Origin: Desulfurococcales archaeon
Lineage (GTDB): Archaea; Thermoproteota; Thermoprotei_A; Sulfolobales; Fervidicoccaceae
Length of the DNA: 64,000 nucleotides
Direction of reading: 5' to 3'
Assembly: GCA_009904015.1 (NCBI GenBank)
Contig: WYEQ01000035.1
Span: 62,001-126,000, forward strand
In this document: piece by piece, positions 42,863 through 50,909 of the stretch
Layout of the letters: every line of letters starts with the position of its first letter
Position numbering within the stretch: the first letter of the stretch is position 1
The notes under the pieces: model-generated
The model's input: the letters and a program-made list of their open reading frames with translations, nothing else
Databases searched by the model: none
Told to the model about the DNA's origin: nothing
Made by a program: the position numbers and the translations under genes

Positions 42863-44122
42863 ATGAATACATGGCTGAGATGGCTTTATATGAAGAGTCT
42901 GTTCGTAACATTGGATATTAGTGGGGTAGTCGGGTTCAGTGATAACGAGAGCCCCGAAGTAATTGTCCCTATAACTAAGGATTTTGATGAAGCCGTGGAC
43001 CAAGTAATGAGACTAGATAAGGAAGAAGCGGTCCCCTTTATAAAGGAGTTTTATGAGCAAGTCAAGGACAAATACGATGTTATATATGTGGATTCAGAGA
43101 AAGCTTCACGTATTCTTTACAAAGCTGGTATCCGTAACGTGGAAGTAGCGGCCAGTAAGGATGCTTTTAAGAAGTTGAAATCAAAACTGCCTCAAGTACT
43201 GGTGGAGAAGGGAGTATTTTCATCTATAGAGGAGTTCTGGGATTATAGGCATAAGTTCTCGACTGAGCTTGTGAGGAGACAGCTTAGAGCGTTCGCGAAG
43301 AGAAGGGACCTACTAGCCGCTCAGGGTATAAGAGCAATTGATGATTTGGACAAGACCTACAACTTATTCGCAATTAGAACAAGGGAGTGGTACAGCGTTC
43401 ACTTCCCCGAGCTAGACCAACTTATTCCTGACCATGACCTGTACTTAAGACTTGTTGAGAAGCTAGGCATAAGAGATAACTTCACAGTTGAGAATCTGCT
43501 ACAGTTTGGCTTATCAAAGGAAAAGGCACAGATAATCGAGGAAAAAGCCAGAAGCAGTATTGGAGCTGATTTAAGCGATTTCGATATTAAGCCGATACAG
43601 ACTCTAGCGAAGATGGCTAATGATATGTATGAGCTGAGACAAGAGCTGGTTAGATACATTGATGCCGTAATGAGAGAAGTGGCTCCCAACATAACAGCGT
43701 TGGTGGGCAGCTTACTTGGAGCTAGACTCATAAGCCTTGCAGGTAGCTTGGAGGACCTGGCTAAGCTACCAGCAAGCACAATACAAGTGCTTGGTGCCGA
43801 GAAAGCGCTATTCAGAGCTTTGAGATTCGGGGGAAAGCCACCAAAGCACGGAGTAATCTTCCAGTATCCTGATATCAATAAGTCACCGAGATGGCAGAGA
43901 GGTAAAATAGCTAGGGCCTTAGCAGGAAAACTGGCTATAGCGGCGAAAGTTGATGCGTATACTGGAAGGTTTATAGGAGATAAATTAGTCGAAGATCTCC
44001 GGAAGAGAATAGAGGAAATCAAGAAGCTTTACGCGAAGCCTCCCCCGAGAAAGGAGGCTCCTCCATCAAAACCCAAGCCAAGAAAAGAGGGAAAAGAAAA
44101 ACGAAGGGAAAAGAGGAGGTGA
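42863..44122 (+). CDS. nop5: Box C/D RNP scaffold Nop5 (Nop56/58)
   Basis: A 419-aa Nop5. The N-terminal domain binds fibrillarin; the central coiled coil and Nop domain bind L7Ae-RNA, with the signature APNITALVGSLLGARLISLAG and LGAEKALFRALRFGGKPPKHG. A basic, Pro/Lys/Arg-rich tail (last 35 residues) is typical. ATG 42863 fits a leaderless start from the upstream TATA element; ATG 42890 just before KSLFVTLD is an alternative. It is 8 bases before fibrillarin. Confidence 0.95.
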   Translation: MNTWLRWLYMKSLFVTLDISGVVGFSDNESPEVIVPITKDFDEAVDQVMRLDKEEAVPFIKEFYEQVKDKYDVIYVDSEKASRILYKAGIRNVEVAASKDAFKKLKSKLPQVLVEKGVFSSIEEFWDYRHKFSTELVRRQLRAFAKRRDLLAAQGIRAIDDLDKTYNLFAIRTREWYSVHFPELDQLIPDHDLYLRLVEKLGIRDNFTVENLLQFGLSKEKAQIIEEKARSSIGADLSDFDIKPIQTLAKMANDMYELRQELVRYIDAVMREVAPNITALVGSLLGARLISLAGSLEDLAKLPASTIQVLGAEKALFRALRFGGKPPKHGVIFQYPDINKSPRWQRGKIARALAGKLAIAAKVDAYTGRFIGDKLVEDLRKRIEEIKKLYAKPPPRKEAPPSKPKPRKEGKEKRREKRR

Positions 44123-44130
44123 ATGTATAG

Positions 44131-44829
44131 ATGAGCGAGATAACAAAGATTCGTTCATTGGAGAAAAATGAGAGAATTTATTATATCGAGTTTGATGATG
44201 GAAGCACCAAGCTAGTTACAGAGAACTTAGTTCCAGGCAGAAGGGTTTATGGAGAGAGGCTTTATAGAATAGGAGGTAAAGAGTACAGGGAATGGAACCC
44301 CTTTAGAAGCAAGCTTGCAGCAGCTATATACAACGGCATACAGGATGTTCCTCTCAGGAAGGGCGATGTTGTATTGTATTTGGGCGCTGCGTCCGGAACT
44401 ACCATAAGCCATGTCAGCGATATAATTGGATGGGAAGGAAAAGCCTACGGAGTCGAGTTCGCTCCAAGAGTTATGCGCGAATTATTGCTAGTTGTATCTG
44501 ATAGAAAGAATATAATACCAATACTCGGTGACGCCAGGAAACCATGGGAGTATTCCCACATAGTAACTACGTGTGATGTTCTATACGCAGATGTTGCTCA
44601 GCCCGAGCAAGCCTCACTAATTGTTGACAATGCGAACTACTTCCTAAGGTCAGGCGGCGTATTGTTCTTCGCTATAAAAGCAAGAAGCATTGATGTCACT
44701 CAAGAGCCAACAGAGATATATAAGAGAGAAATTGAAGTACTCGAGAAAAACGGGTTCAAGATACTGAACGTTGTTCATTTGGAGCCCTATGATAAAGACC
44801 ACGCGATGGTTTTAGCAAGGTTCAAGTAG
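44131..44829 (+). CDS. flpA: Fibrillarin, rRNA/tRNA 2'-O-methyltransferase
   Basis: A 232-aa S-adenosylmethionine-dependent methyltransferase that modifies ribose at sites chosen by C/D box sRNAs. The cofactor site is VLYLGAASGTTISHVSDIIG, followed by AYGVEFAPRVMRELL, ILGDARKP and CDVLYADVAQPEQA. With Nop5 and L7Ae it would use the guide RNA at 23549-23595. Cotranscribed with nop5. Confidence 0.95.
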   Translation: MSEITKIRSLEKNERIYYIEFDDGSTKLVTENLVPGRRVYGERLYRIGGKEYREWNPFRSKLAAAIYNGIQDVPLRKGDVVLYLGAASGTTISHVSDIIGWEGKAYGVEFAPRVMRELLLVVSDRKNIIPILGDARKPWEYSHIVTTCDVLYADVAQPEQASLIVDNANYFLRSGGVLFFAIKARSIDVTQEPTEIYKREIEVLEKNGFKILNVVHLEPYDKDHAMVLARFK

Positions 44830-44833
44830 CGTG

Positions 44834-45277
44834 ATGAACGAAGATATAAATAGAATAAAGCGATTGATAGATGTAGAAAAAACGAAGCTTTTTTCAACAC
44901 CATTATTCTTTTACAGTTTAAGTCAGCTTGAAATAAGGGATTATATAATTAATCTGTCCAATGGAGATAAGAAAATCATCAGAAAAGAAGATATATACAA
45001 TTTAAAGAAAAGCTTGCCCGAGTTTTTACATGAAAAACTAAAAATCCCAGTAATTATTAATATTACATTGAACCAGAAATGCAAATACCAAATAAGAGGG
45101 GAGGTTTGGCAAGCGAGAGTAGTGGAAATGCTATTAAGACAAAAAGTATCCTGGGAACCCAACACTTGTCTATCGGAAGAGGAGGTAGCAATAGCTATAC
45201 AAAGATTGGGTTCGCTGATACACATTTCCTTCAAAGAGGATGTATGGGGAGCGGAAAATGAAAGCCTGGAAGAATAA
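44834..45277 (+). CDS. UPF0216 (DUF61)-like protein
   Basis: A 147-aa protein resembling the archaeal UPF0216 group: IKRLIDVEKTKLFS at the start, then LEIRDYIINLSNGDKKIIRKE and LKKSLPEFLHEKLKIPVIIN. Function is unknown. ATG 44834 follows the fibrillarin stop by 4 bases, and its 3' end overlaps the next gene by about 20 bases, so it belongs to the nop5 operon. Family assignment is from pattern memory only. Confidence 0.7.
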   Translation: MNEDINRIKRLIDVEKTKLFSTPLFFYSLSQLEIRDYIINLSNGDKKIIRKEDIYNLKKSLPEFLHEKLKIPVIINITLNQKCKYQIRGEVWQARVVEMLLRQKVSWEPNTCLSEEEVAIAIQRLGSLIHISFKEDVWGAENESLEE

Positions 45278-46208
45278 ATTGCTGGACGAGCTAGTGGAAT
45301 CCGTATGGAAAACAGCGAATAAACATGGATTCAATGTTATAAAGCTTAGCACTCCAAGCAATCCTGAGGATAGAAGCATAGATATGTTCTTGTTAAGGGA
45401 AGACAAGAAAACTATTCACCTGAAAATAGCTGTTGATTCAAGGGATATTGATTACTACGAGCAAAAAGACCTGTTCGGAGTAGCATCAGTTCTGAAATCC
45501 AGGCCTTTAGCTGTATCGGAGTATGAAGACAAAATTGAGCTTGAAGACGACGTAGTATATGAAAGAAACAAACTGCCCGTCGTCAATGTGAAAACACTTG
45601 ATAGTTTACTTTCATGCAGTAAGAACCTATTCATAATTGGAAAAAAGAAGGACTTTTATGTAAGGATCGATGGCGAGAAGTTAAGAAAAGCGAGGCTGGA
45701 GAGAAACATAAGTCTCGGAGAACTAGCAGATATATTGAAGGTGAGCAGAAAAAGCGTTTATGAGTATGAGCGTGGAAGTTACAATGTAAATTTAGATGTG
45801 GCTGAAAAACTGATAGATGTCTTAAGCGAAGATGTACTTAAGCCATACAATATTTATGAAGAAGAAATTACCATTGATATGAACCTTGTAAACATGCCTG
45901 ATAACGCTGTGGAAGAAAAAGTAATGAGAATACTAGAAGGATTTACCGACACTCAGTACCATGTTAAGAAAGCCTTTGTCGATATAGTTGCAAAGAAAGA
46001 TGATAAGAAAATCTTCATTGCGGTCGAGCATGTAAAGTCGGGTTCATCACTCAAAGATAAGATAGAGGATATAGAGAGATTCTCTTTCATGAAGGATGCA
46101 CTGAAAATTGCAGTTGTAAGCGAAAAAAGAATAGATTATGCCTCATCAGCTATACTAACTAATGTTGACAGGCTTAAGAAAATCCTTGAAGAGCATATTT
46201 CTAGGTAA
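45258..46208 (+). CDS. HTH-XRE regulator between two nuclease-fold-like domains
   Basis: A 316-aa protein of the archaeal putative HTH-regulator family. A Cro/C1-type helix-turn-helix lies at about 149-205 (LRKARLERNISLGELADILK, VSRKSVYEYERGSYNVN). Each flank looks like the same alpha/beta fold: N-terminal DMFLLREDKKTIHLKIAVD and C-terminal FVDIVAKKDDKKIFIAVEHV, both reminiscent of degenerate endonuclease-like or NERD-like cores. ATG 45258 has GGAG upstream. The family probably binds DNA; whether the flanks are catalytic is unknown. Confidence 0.8.
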   Translation: MKAWKNKLLDELVESVWKTANKHGFNVIKLSTPSNPEDRSIDMFLLREDKKTIHLKIAVDSRDIDYYEQKDLFGVASVLKSRPLAVSEYEDKIELEDDVVYERNKLPVVNVKTLDSLLSCSKNLFIIGKKKDFYVRIDGEKLRKARLERNISLGELADILKVSRKSVYEYERGSYNVNLDVAEKLIDVLSEDVLKPYNIYEEEITIDMNLVNMPDNAVEEKVMRILEGFTDTQYHVKKAFVDIVAKKDDKKIFIAVEHVKSGSSLKDKIEDIERFSFMKDALKIAVVSEKRIDYASSAILTNVDRLKKILEEHISR

Positions 46209-46214
46209 GAGCTC

Positions 46215-46775
46215 TTGCAACCGTGTGAGCCTAACAAGCTATTTTTAACTGGCCCTCCAGGCGTGGGCAAATCAACAATTATGAGAAAAGCCGTTGATTA
46301 TGCAATTAAAAAGGGCATAAAAACAACTGGGTTCTTCACTCCTGATATAAGAGATAACAGCTATAAAAGAGTTGGCTTTGATATCGAGGTTTTAAATTAT
46401 GGAAATGTGCCTTTAGCAAGAAAAAATGCTGAATGGAACCTGAGATTCGGGGATTATTACATAAACCCCGAAGCTAAACAGGCTTTTCAAATTGTACTTA
46501 GAGATATTGATTTTGAGAAAAAGGATAGAAAACTAATTGTCATTGATGAGATAGGGCCAATGGAATTGATGCTTGAGGGTAGCAAGGAGTTCTTTATATT
46601 AATACTGCAGCAAAACGTTGTGCCAGTAATAGGGGTATTTCATAGAAAGCTAAGCCTTACTCACCCCGATCTATATCGTTTAATAAAGAAAAACATCGTT
46701 TACGAGCTATCCATACAAAACCGCGAAGCTGTTTTAATGAACATTATGAAGTGGATAGACAGCTGTTACTATTAG
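46215..46775 (+). CDS. THEP1-type nucleoside-triphosphatase
   Basis: A 186-aa P-loop NTPase of the THEP1/MTH538 family. Walker A is LTGPPGVGKSTIMRKA near the N-terminus, then GFFTPDIRDNSYKRVGFDI and Walker B IVIDEIGPMELM. These enzymes hydrolyse nucleoside triphosphates slowly and may be nucleotide kinases. The TTG start is 6 bases after the previous stop, with a GGTAA-like signal. Confidence 0.88.
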   Translation: MQPCEPNKLFLTGPPGVGKSTIMRKAVDYAIKKGIKTTGFFTPDIRDNSYKRVGFDIEVLNYGNVPLARKNAEWNLRFGDYYINPEAKQAFQIVLRDIDFEKKDRKLIVIDEIGPMELMLEGSKEFFILILQQNVVPVIGVFHRKLSLTHPDLYRLIKKNIVYELSIQNREAVLMNIMKWIDSCYY

Positions 46776-46846
46776 GAACTCAATTTATTATTTTTAAGGT
46801 AAAACAAAGATAAAAGAAAACTTTTCTAAAATGGTGAACGTACTGA

Positions 46847-48061
46847 ATGGGTAACCATGCCATCACCAGTAATGATGGCTGGTCTGTGATTGATGAACTG
46901 GAGATTACAAGGGAGGGAAAAGCCTACATTTTAGCTCCTCGAAAAGAGCTTTTCATGAGGCCTGATGGTATATTTGAGCCTGCCTGGGCACCTATCTTTT
47001 ACAATCCAACCATGATGGATAATAGAAGCTTAACCGTGCTTTCCTCGCTGGCTCATAGTTACTTTGGAAACAAAGTAAAAAGCTTCGCTGAACCGCTTGC
47101 CGGCTCATGTGTCCGTAGCTTAAGGATGATTCTTGAAGCGAATACGCAAGAAGCATATGCAAATGATATTGACCCGTACAGCATTTATGTATGTAGAGCT
47201 AATGCCAGGCTAAACAACATCGCTGATAAAGTAATTGTCTTTAATACAGACGCTAATTTATTCACATTGCAATTAGATAACCTTGGAATTCCGATTGACT
47301 TTGTGGACATAGATCCCTATGGTACCCCTATATACTACTTGCAATCGAGCATTAAGCTCATCGCAAAAAATGGGCTTTTATCAGTGACAGCTACAGATGT
47401 GGGTACGCTCGAGGGGAAGTATCCTTACAAAGCTTTTTCTAGATATGGTGTTTTAGTAACCAAAAACTCGTTTAGCAAAGAGGTTGCAGCCAGAGTGTTG
47501 CTTTACACTTTGTTTAGATTCTCCGCGTTTCAGGATAGAGTAATCGAGCCTATATTGACCTTTTACGATAAGCACTACGTAAAAATTGTTGTTAAGGTCG
47601 AGAAAGCCTCGTCAACCAAAATTAGAGAGCTGGAAAGAAATGTTGGATATATAGTTGTGGATAGCAATGGGTTACCCATTCATACCATTAGCGTTGATGA
47701 ACTAATAGGTACTCACGAGGACAACAAAGTTATTGGCCCTCTTTGGTTAGGACCGATATGCAACCAAAGTTATTTAGAAAAAATTATTGAGCTTTCCTTG
47801 AATAAGCATGTTGACCTAAGCAAAGAAGCTTTATCCAAACTGAGAACTGTACTTGAGGAATGCAGAATAAATACACCCTACTACTTAAATCTGCCTTTAA
47901 TAGCCAAGATACTTAAAGCAAACATTCCCAAGATAAACTATGTTCTAGAAACACTTAGAAACAAAGGTTTCCTAGCTTCCAGAACCCACTTTGATTTGTT
48001 ATCGATAAAAACGAATGCACCATTAGAGGAGGTAAGCTCGTTGTTTTCATTTAGAAGCTAG
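46847..48061 (+). CDS. trm1: tRNA (guanine26-N2)-dimethyltransferase
   Basis: A 404-aa Trm1, which makes m2,2G26 in tRNA. The start ITREGKAYILAPRKELFMRPDGIFEPAWAPIFYNP-type region, AEPLAGSCVRSLRM (cofactor loop), YANDIDPYSIYVCRANARLN and VDIDPYGTPIYYL are characteristic. Length is normal. Its end overlaps the convergent RPC34-like gene by 15 bases. Confidence 0.95.
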   Translation: MGNHAITSNDGWSVIDELEITREGKAYILAPRKELFMRPDGIFEPAWAPIFYNPTMMDNRSLTVLSSLAHSYFGNKVKSFAEPLAGSCVRSLRMILEANTQEAYANDIDPYSIYVCRANARLNNIADKVIVFNTDANLFTLQLDNLGIPIDFVDIDPYGTPIYYLQSSIKLIAKNGLLSVTATDVGTLEGKYPYKAFSRYGVLVTKNSFSKEVAARVLLYTLFRFSAFQDRVIEPILTFYDKHYVKIVVKVEKASSTKIRELERNVGYIVVDSNGLPIHTISVDELIGTHEDNKVIGPLWLGPICNQSYLEKIIELSLNKHVDLSKEALSKLRTVLEECRINTPYYLNLPLIAKILKANIPKINYVLETLRNKGFLASRTHFDLLSIKTNAPLEEVSSLFSFRS

Positions 48062-48415
48062 CTTCTCTAACCATTCATCAAGAATTGTGCAGTCAGCCGG
48101 GTTAGGATTGCTTCCAGGCTTGCATACCAACAAATACTTGCATTTAAAACAGGGAATTTGAGACAAAAACTCCAGGCTCACAGGGATTTTTAAATTGCTT
48201 TCAAATAAACGTAAATAGGTGACTTTTTTGCTATCGATTTTACGTGTCTCCTTTTTTAAAATTCCCTTTTTAGTTAACTTAGATAGAAGCTTTATTGCTT
48301 CCTTGCTATCAATGCCTAGTTCTTCGATAAATTTATCTTGTGGGACCCCTTCATCACCATATTTCTTAAGTACTTCCAATGCCAAATTCAAGAGCTCAGC
48401 TTCAGATTTCTCCAA
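48047..48415 (-). CDS. RPC34/RPC39-like winged-helix Fe-S protein
   Basis: A 122-aa protein with an N-terminal winged helix (ALEVLKKYGDEGVPQDKFIE, AIKLLSKLTKKGILKKET) and a C-terminal four-cysteine site CFKCKYLLVC followed by NPADC. This layout matches the crenarchaeal orthologue of RNA polymerase III subunit RPC34/RPC39, which carries an Fe-S cluster and is thought to act in transcription of some genes. The first Cys pair plus two further Cys makes a full set of ligands. Confidence 0.8.
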   Translation of the reverse strand: MEKSEAELLNLALEVLKKYGDEGVPQDKFIEELGIDSKEAIKLLSKLTKKGILKKETRKIDSKKVTYLRLFESNLKIPVSLEFLSQIPCFKCKYLLVCKPGSNPNPADCTILDEWLEKLASK

Positions 48416-48526
48416 TGCTTATGCACCGCTGGTTAAAACCACTTTTATACTATCTATATTTATGTGAAAGGAAAATTAAATAACTATCATCAAATCTCTG
48501 ATGCGACTACGACCTGAAAGAAGAGC

Positions 48527-49345
48527 CTAGGCCCCAAAATTCCTTTTTCTTTTCTGGAAACTTCTAATAGCCCTGAACAAATCTATCCTTCTGAACTCGG
48601 GCCAGTAAGAATCAACGAAGTATAGCTCGCTGTAAGCGCTCTGCCATAACAAGAAATTGCTTATTCGTTCCTCACCGCTGGTTCTAATGATTAGGTCAGG
48701 GTCTTCAATGTCGTAGGTAAATAAATAATTTTTGAATACTTCCTCGTTTATTTCGCTTGGATTTAATTTGCCGTTGAGAATGTCTTGCGCAATTTTTTTA
48801 CTTGCCTCAACGATTTCATCTCGACCTCCATAACAAATAGCTATGGTAAGAGTTTTGGGCCCATAATTTCTTGTTTTTTCTTCAACGAGTTTGGCTAGCT
48901 CAATTATTTTAGGTGTTGATAGTTCCAGTCTGCCTATCACTTTTATCTTTATCCTTTTCTCATCAATATCCTTCATGTTAATTATTTCTCTCAGGCCCTC
49001 CTCTATTAGCTTGAATAGATTCTCTCTTTCGTCAAGCGGTCTTTTTAAGCAATTCTCTTTAGACATTGCGTATAGGGTTGCCTTCTCGATTCCTAAGTCC
49101 CATATCCACTGCAAGACTTCTTTGACTTTCTGATAGCCAGCTTGATGGCCCTGATATATCATTACTCCCTCCTTCTTGGCCCATCTCCTGTTCCCATCGG
49201 GAATTATAGCTACATGCCTAGGAAAAGGGCCTTGCCGAATTTGTTGATACAGGGACCATTCGTAAATTTTATACACCGGCGCCAAGATTTTCTTGAATAA
49301 CCCCTTATCCATTATCCATGCTATCATGTTACTTATGCTTGGCAT
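48527..49345 (-). CDS. uppS: Cis-prenyltransferase (undecaprenyl/dolichyl-diphosphate synthase family)
   Basis: A 272-aa enzyme that elongates a prenyl diphosphate with cis units, providing the dolichol-type lipid carrier for glycan assembly. Motifs: HVAIIPDGNRRWAKKEG with the catalytic Asp, LYAMSKENCLKRP, and LIIRTSGEERISNFLLWQSA, SELYFVDSYWPEFRRID. The N-terminal 40 residues before the first motif are as in other archaeal members. The large glycosyltransferase at 61.6 kb could use its product. Confidence 0.94.
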   Translation of the reverse strand: MPSISNMIAWIMDKGLFKKILAPVYKIYEWSLYQQIRQGPFPRHVAIIPDGNRRWAKKEGVMIYQGHQAGYQKVKEVLQWIWDLGIEKATLYAMSKENCLKRPLDERENLFKLIEEGLREIINMKDIDEKRIKIKVIGRLELSTPKIIELAKLVEEKTRNYGPKTLTIAICYGGRDEIVEASKKIAQDILNGKLNPSEINEEVFKNYLFTYDIEDPDLIIRTSGEERISNFLLWQSAYSELYFVDSYWPEFRRIDLFRAIRSFQKRKRNFGA

Positions 49346-49430
49346 TTTAAACCACGTTATCTTCCAGTATTCTAAAACTAATTTACATCTATATTATTTT
49401 CTTTTGGATAATTTTTTAGCGGTGCTTTGC

Positions 49431-50015
49431 TTGGGTTTTCAGAAAGTGGTGATAGGTAATCAGGAGGATTGGGTTATTAAAGGAGCTATAAGAGCTTTGA
49501 GCCGTTTCTTTGTTCCAACTAGCAGAATCATAGTGAATACACAAGCTGAAACAATATCTGAGGGATGGACATCCACAATAAGCAATCTTATAGCTAGAGC
49601 CGAAAAAATCATGAGATACATTGAAAATGAGAAAAATAGCATAGGAATAGTAGCGCAAGCAGGCCTTGTTTTCATGCCAGGTGTGCCAAGACCGCATTTA
49701 TCTGTTATATCAGCTATTACGCTTGGTTTTGACAGAGTTGCTCTCGGCTACTCATTGGGAGTCCCTATATTTGCTTTGGGGAAAAACGAATCACTCCTAT
49801 TTCAATTTGCATCTCTTCTCGCAAAAAAACCCTCCGAGAAAACCCTTGACGATTTAGTACTAGAGCTGACAAAAGGTTATCAAAGCTTAACTGAATTAGT
49901 GGAGAGCTCCGTTAAGAATGCGTACATATCCCTCAAGCTTATGGGAAATCAGCCATACATCTCCTTGAAAGTACTTAAAGAAAACCTAATCGGAGAGGAA
50001 AACGTTCGAGTTTAG
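49431..50015 (+). CDS. DUF84-like inosine/xanthosine triphosphatase, divergent
   Basis: A 194-aa protein that resembles the YjjX/DUF84 house-cleaning NTPase family by pattern: VVIGNQEDWVIKGAIRALSR at the start, then ISEGWTSTISNLIARAEKIM in the place of the GA..RA helix, and SIGIVAQAGLVFMPG in the place of VGIEGGL. Several consensus residues differ, so activity is uncertain. TTG 49431 is preferred over longer frames because GGTG lies 6 bases upstream and the gene then does not overlap the divergent prenyltransferase. Confidence 0.7.
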   Translation: MGFQKVVIGNQEDWVIKGAIRALSRFFVPTSRIIVNTQAETISEGWTSTISNLIARAEKIMRYIENEKNSIGIVAQAGLVFMPGVPRPHLSVISAITLGFDRVALGYSLGVPIFALGKNESLLFQFASLLAKKPSEKTLDDLVLELTKGYQSLTELVESSVKNAYISLKLMGNQPYISLKVLKENLIGEENVRV

Positions 50016-50145
50016 GTAAAGACATTAGCATTTGATTTCTTATTCTTTTAATTACGATGATAAGGTTAGAAAGATATAAATGACAGAATCTAGGAAAATC
50101 TAAATAACCCTAAATATTAATGAATATGACGAAACGGTGATTTCG

Positions 50146-50535
50146 ATGGGTTTGTGGCAAGGTAAAGATAATAAAAAACCAAGTGGCGGTATTAGGAGAC
50201 CGGCCTTCAAAATTAAAAAGAAAGCGAAGCTTGGAAGAGAGCCTACGATGACTAGGCTAGGCACGAAAGACAAGGTTATCCTGGATAGGGTAAGGGGAGG
50301 AAATGTAAAGAGAAGAGCTAAAATCATTTCCTATGCCGTGGTGATTGATAAGAAGACAGGTAAAGCAAGAAAAGAAAAGATAATAAACATTCTAGAAACT
50401 CCCGCTAACAGAGAGTATGCTCGTAGAAACATTATTACTAAAGGCGCGATCATCCTTGTTGAGAGTGGAAAAGCAATCGTTACTTCAAGGCCAGGCCAAG
50501 ATGGCATTGTAAACGCTGTTTTGCTTCAAGAATAA
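50146..50535 (+). CDS. rps8e: 30S ribosomal protein S8e
   Basis: A 129-aa ribosomal protein with the typical start MGLWQGKDNKKPSGG, then KKAKLGREPTMTRLG and ILETPANREYARRNIITKGA, ending with VTSRPGQDGIVNAVL. ATG 50146 follows GGTGA with a 5-base gap; an earlier in-frame GTG is part of that signal. SRP19 follows 16 bases later. Confidence 0.96.
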   Translation: MGLWQGKDNKKPSGGIRRPAFKIKKKAKLGREPTMTRLGTKDKVILDRVRGGNVKRRAKIISYAVVIDKKTGKARKEKIINILETPANREYARRNIITKGAIILVESGKAIVTSRPGQDGIVNAVLLQE

Positions 50536-50551
50536 CTACTAAGGTCTACTT

Positions 50552-50857
50552 ATGTCCCTTAGAGAGTATATTGGCGAAAAAATAGTTATTTGGCCTCACA
50601 ACATTGATTGTACGGTTTCTAGAAAAAAAGGTAGGAAAATAAGTCTTAAAGAATGTGTTTCTAAGCCAAAGATAGATGAAATAGTGAAGGCAGCTGAGAA
50701 CCTTGGACTTAGCCCTATACAAGAAGATAAATCTCATCCGAAAAGATGGTTTATGGAAAGAGGAAGAATAGTTGTTTTAAAGAAAGCAAATAAGCTTACG
50801 ATTTTAAAAAATATAGCAAGCGAAGTTAAAAAACTAAGAGCGAAGATAGGCGGATGA
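50552..50857 (+). CDS. srp19: Signal recognition particle protein SRP19
   Basis: A 101-aa SRP19, which binds SRP RNA and prepares it for SRP54. Typical parts are IVIWPHNIDCTVSRKKGRKI, ENLGLSPIQEDKSHPKRWF and a basic C-terminal tail. It is downstream of S8e, probably cotranscribed, and converges on gatE. The SRP RNA gene is not in this window. Confidence 0.93.
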   Translation: MSLREYIGEKIVIWPHNIDCTVSRKKGRKISLKECVSKPKIDEIVKAAENLGLSPIQEDKSHPKRWFMERGRIVVLKKANKLTILKNIASEVKKLRAKIGG

Positions 50858-50909
50858 AGAGTACTCCCGTCACTGAAGATGATGAAAAGGCATTTGGCGG
50901 ACGCTTGCA

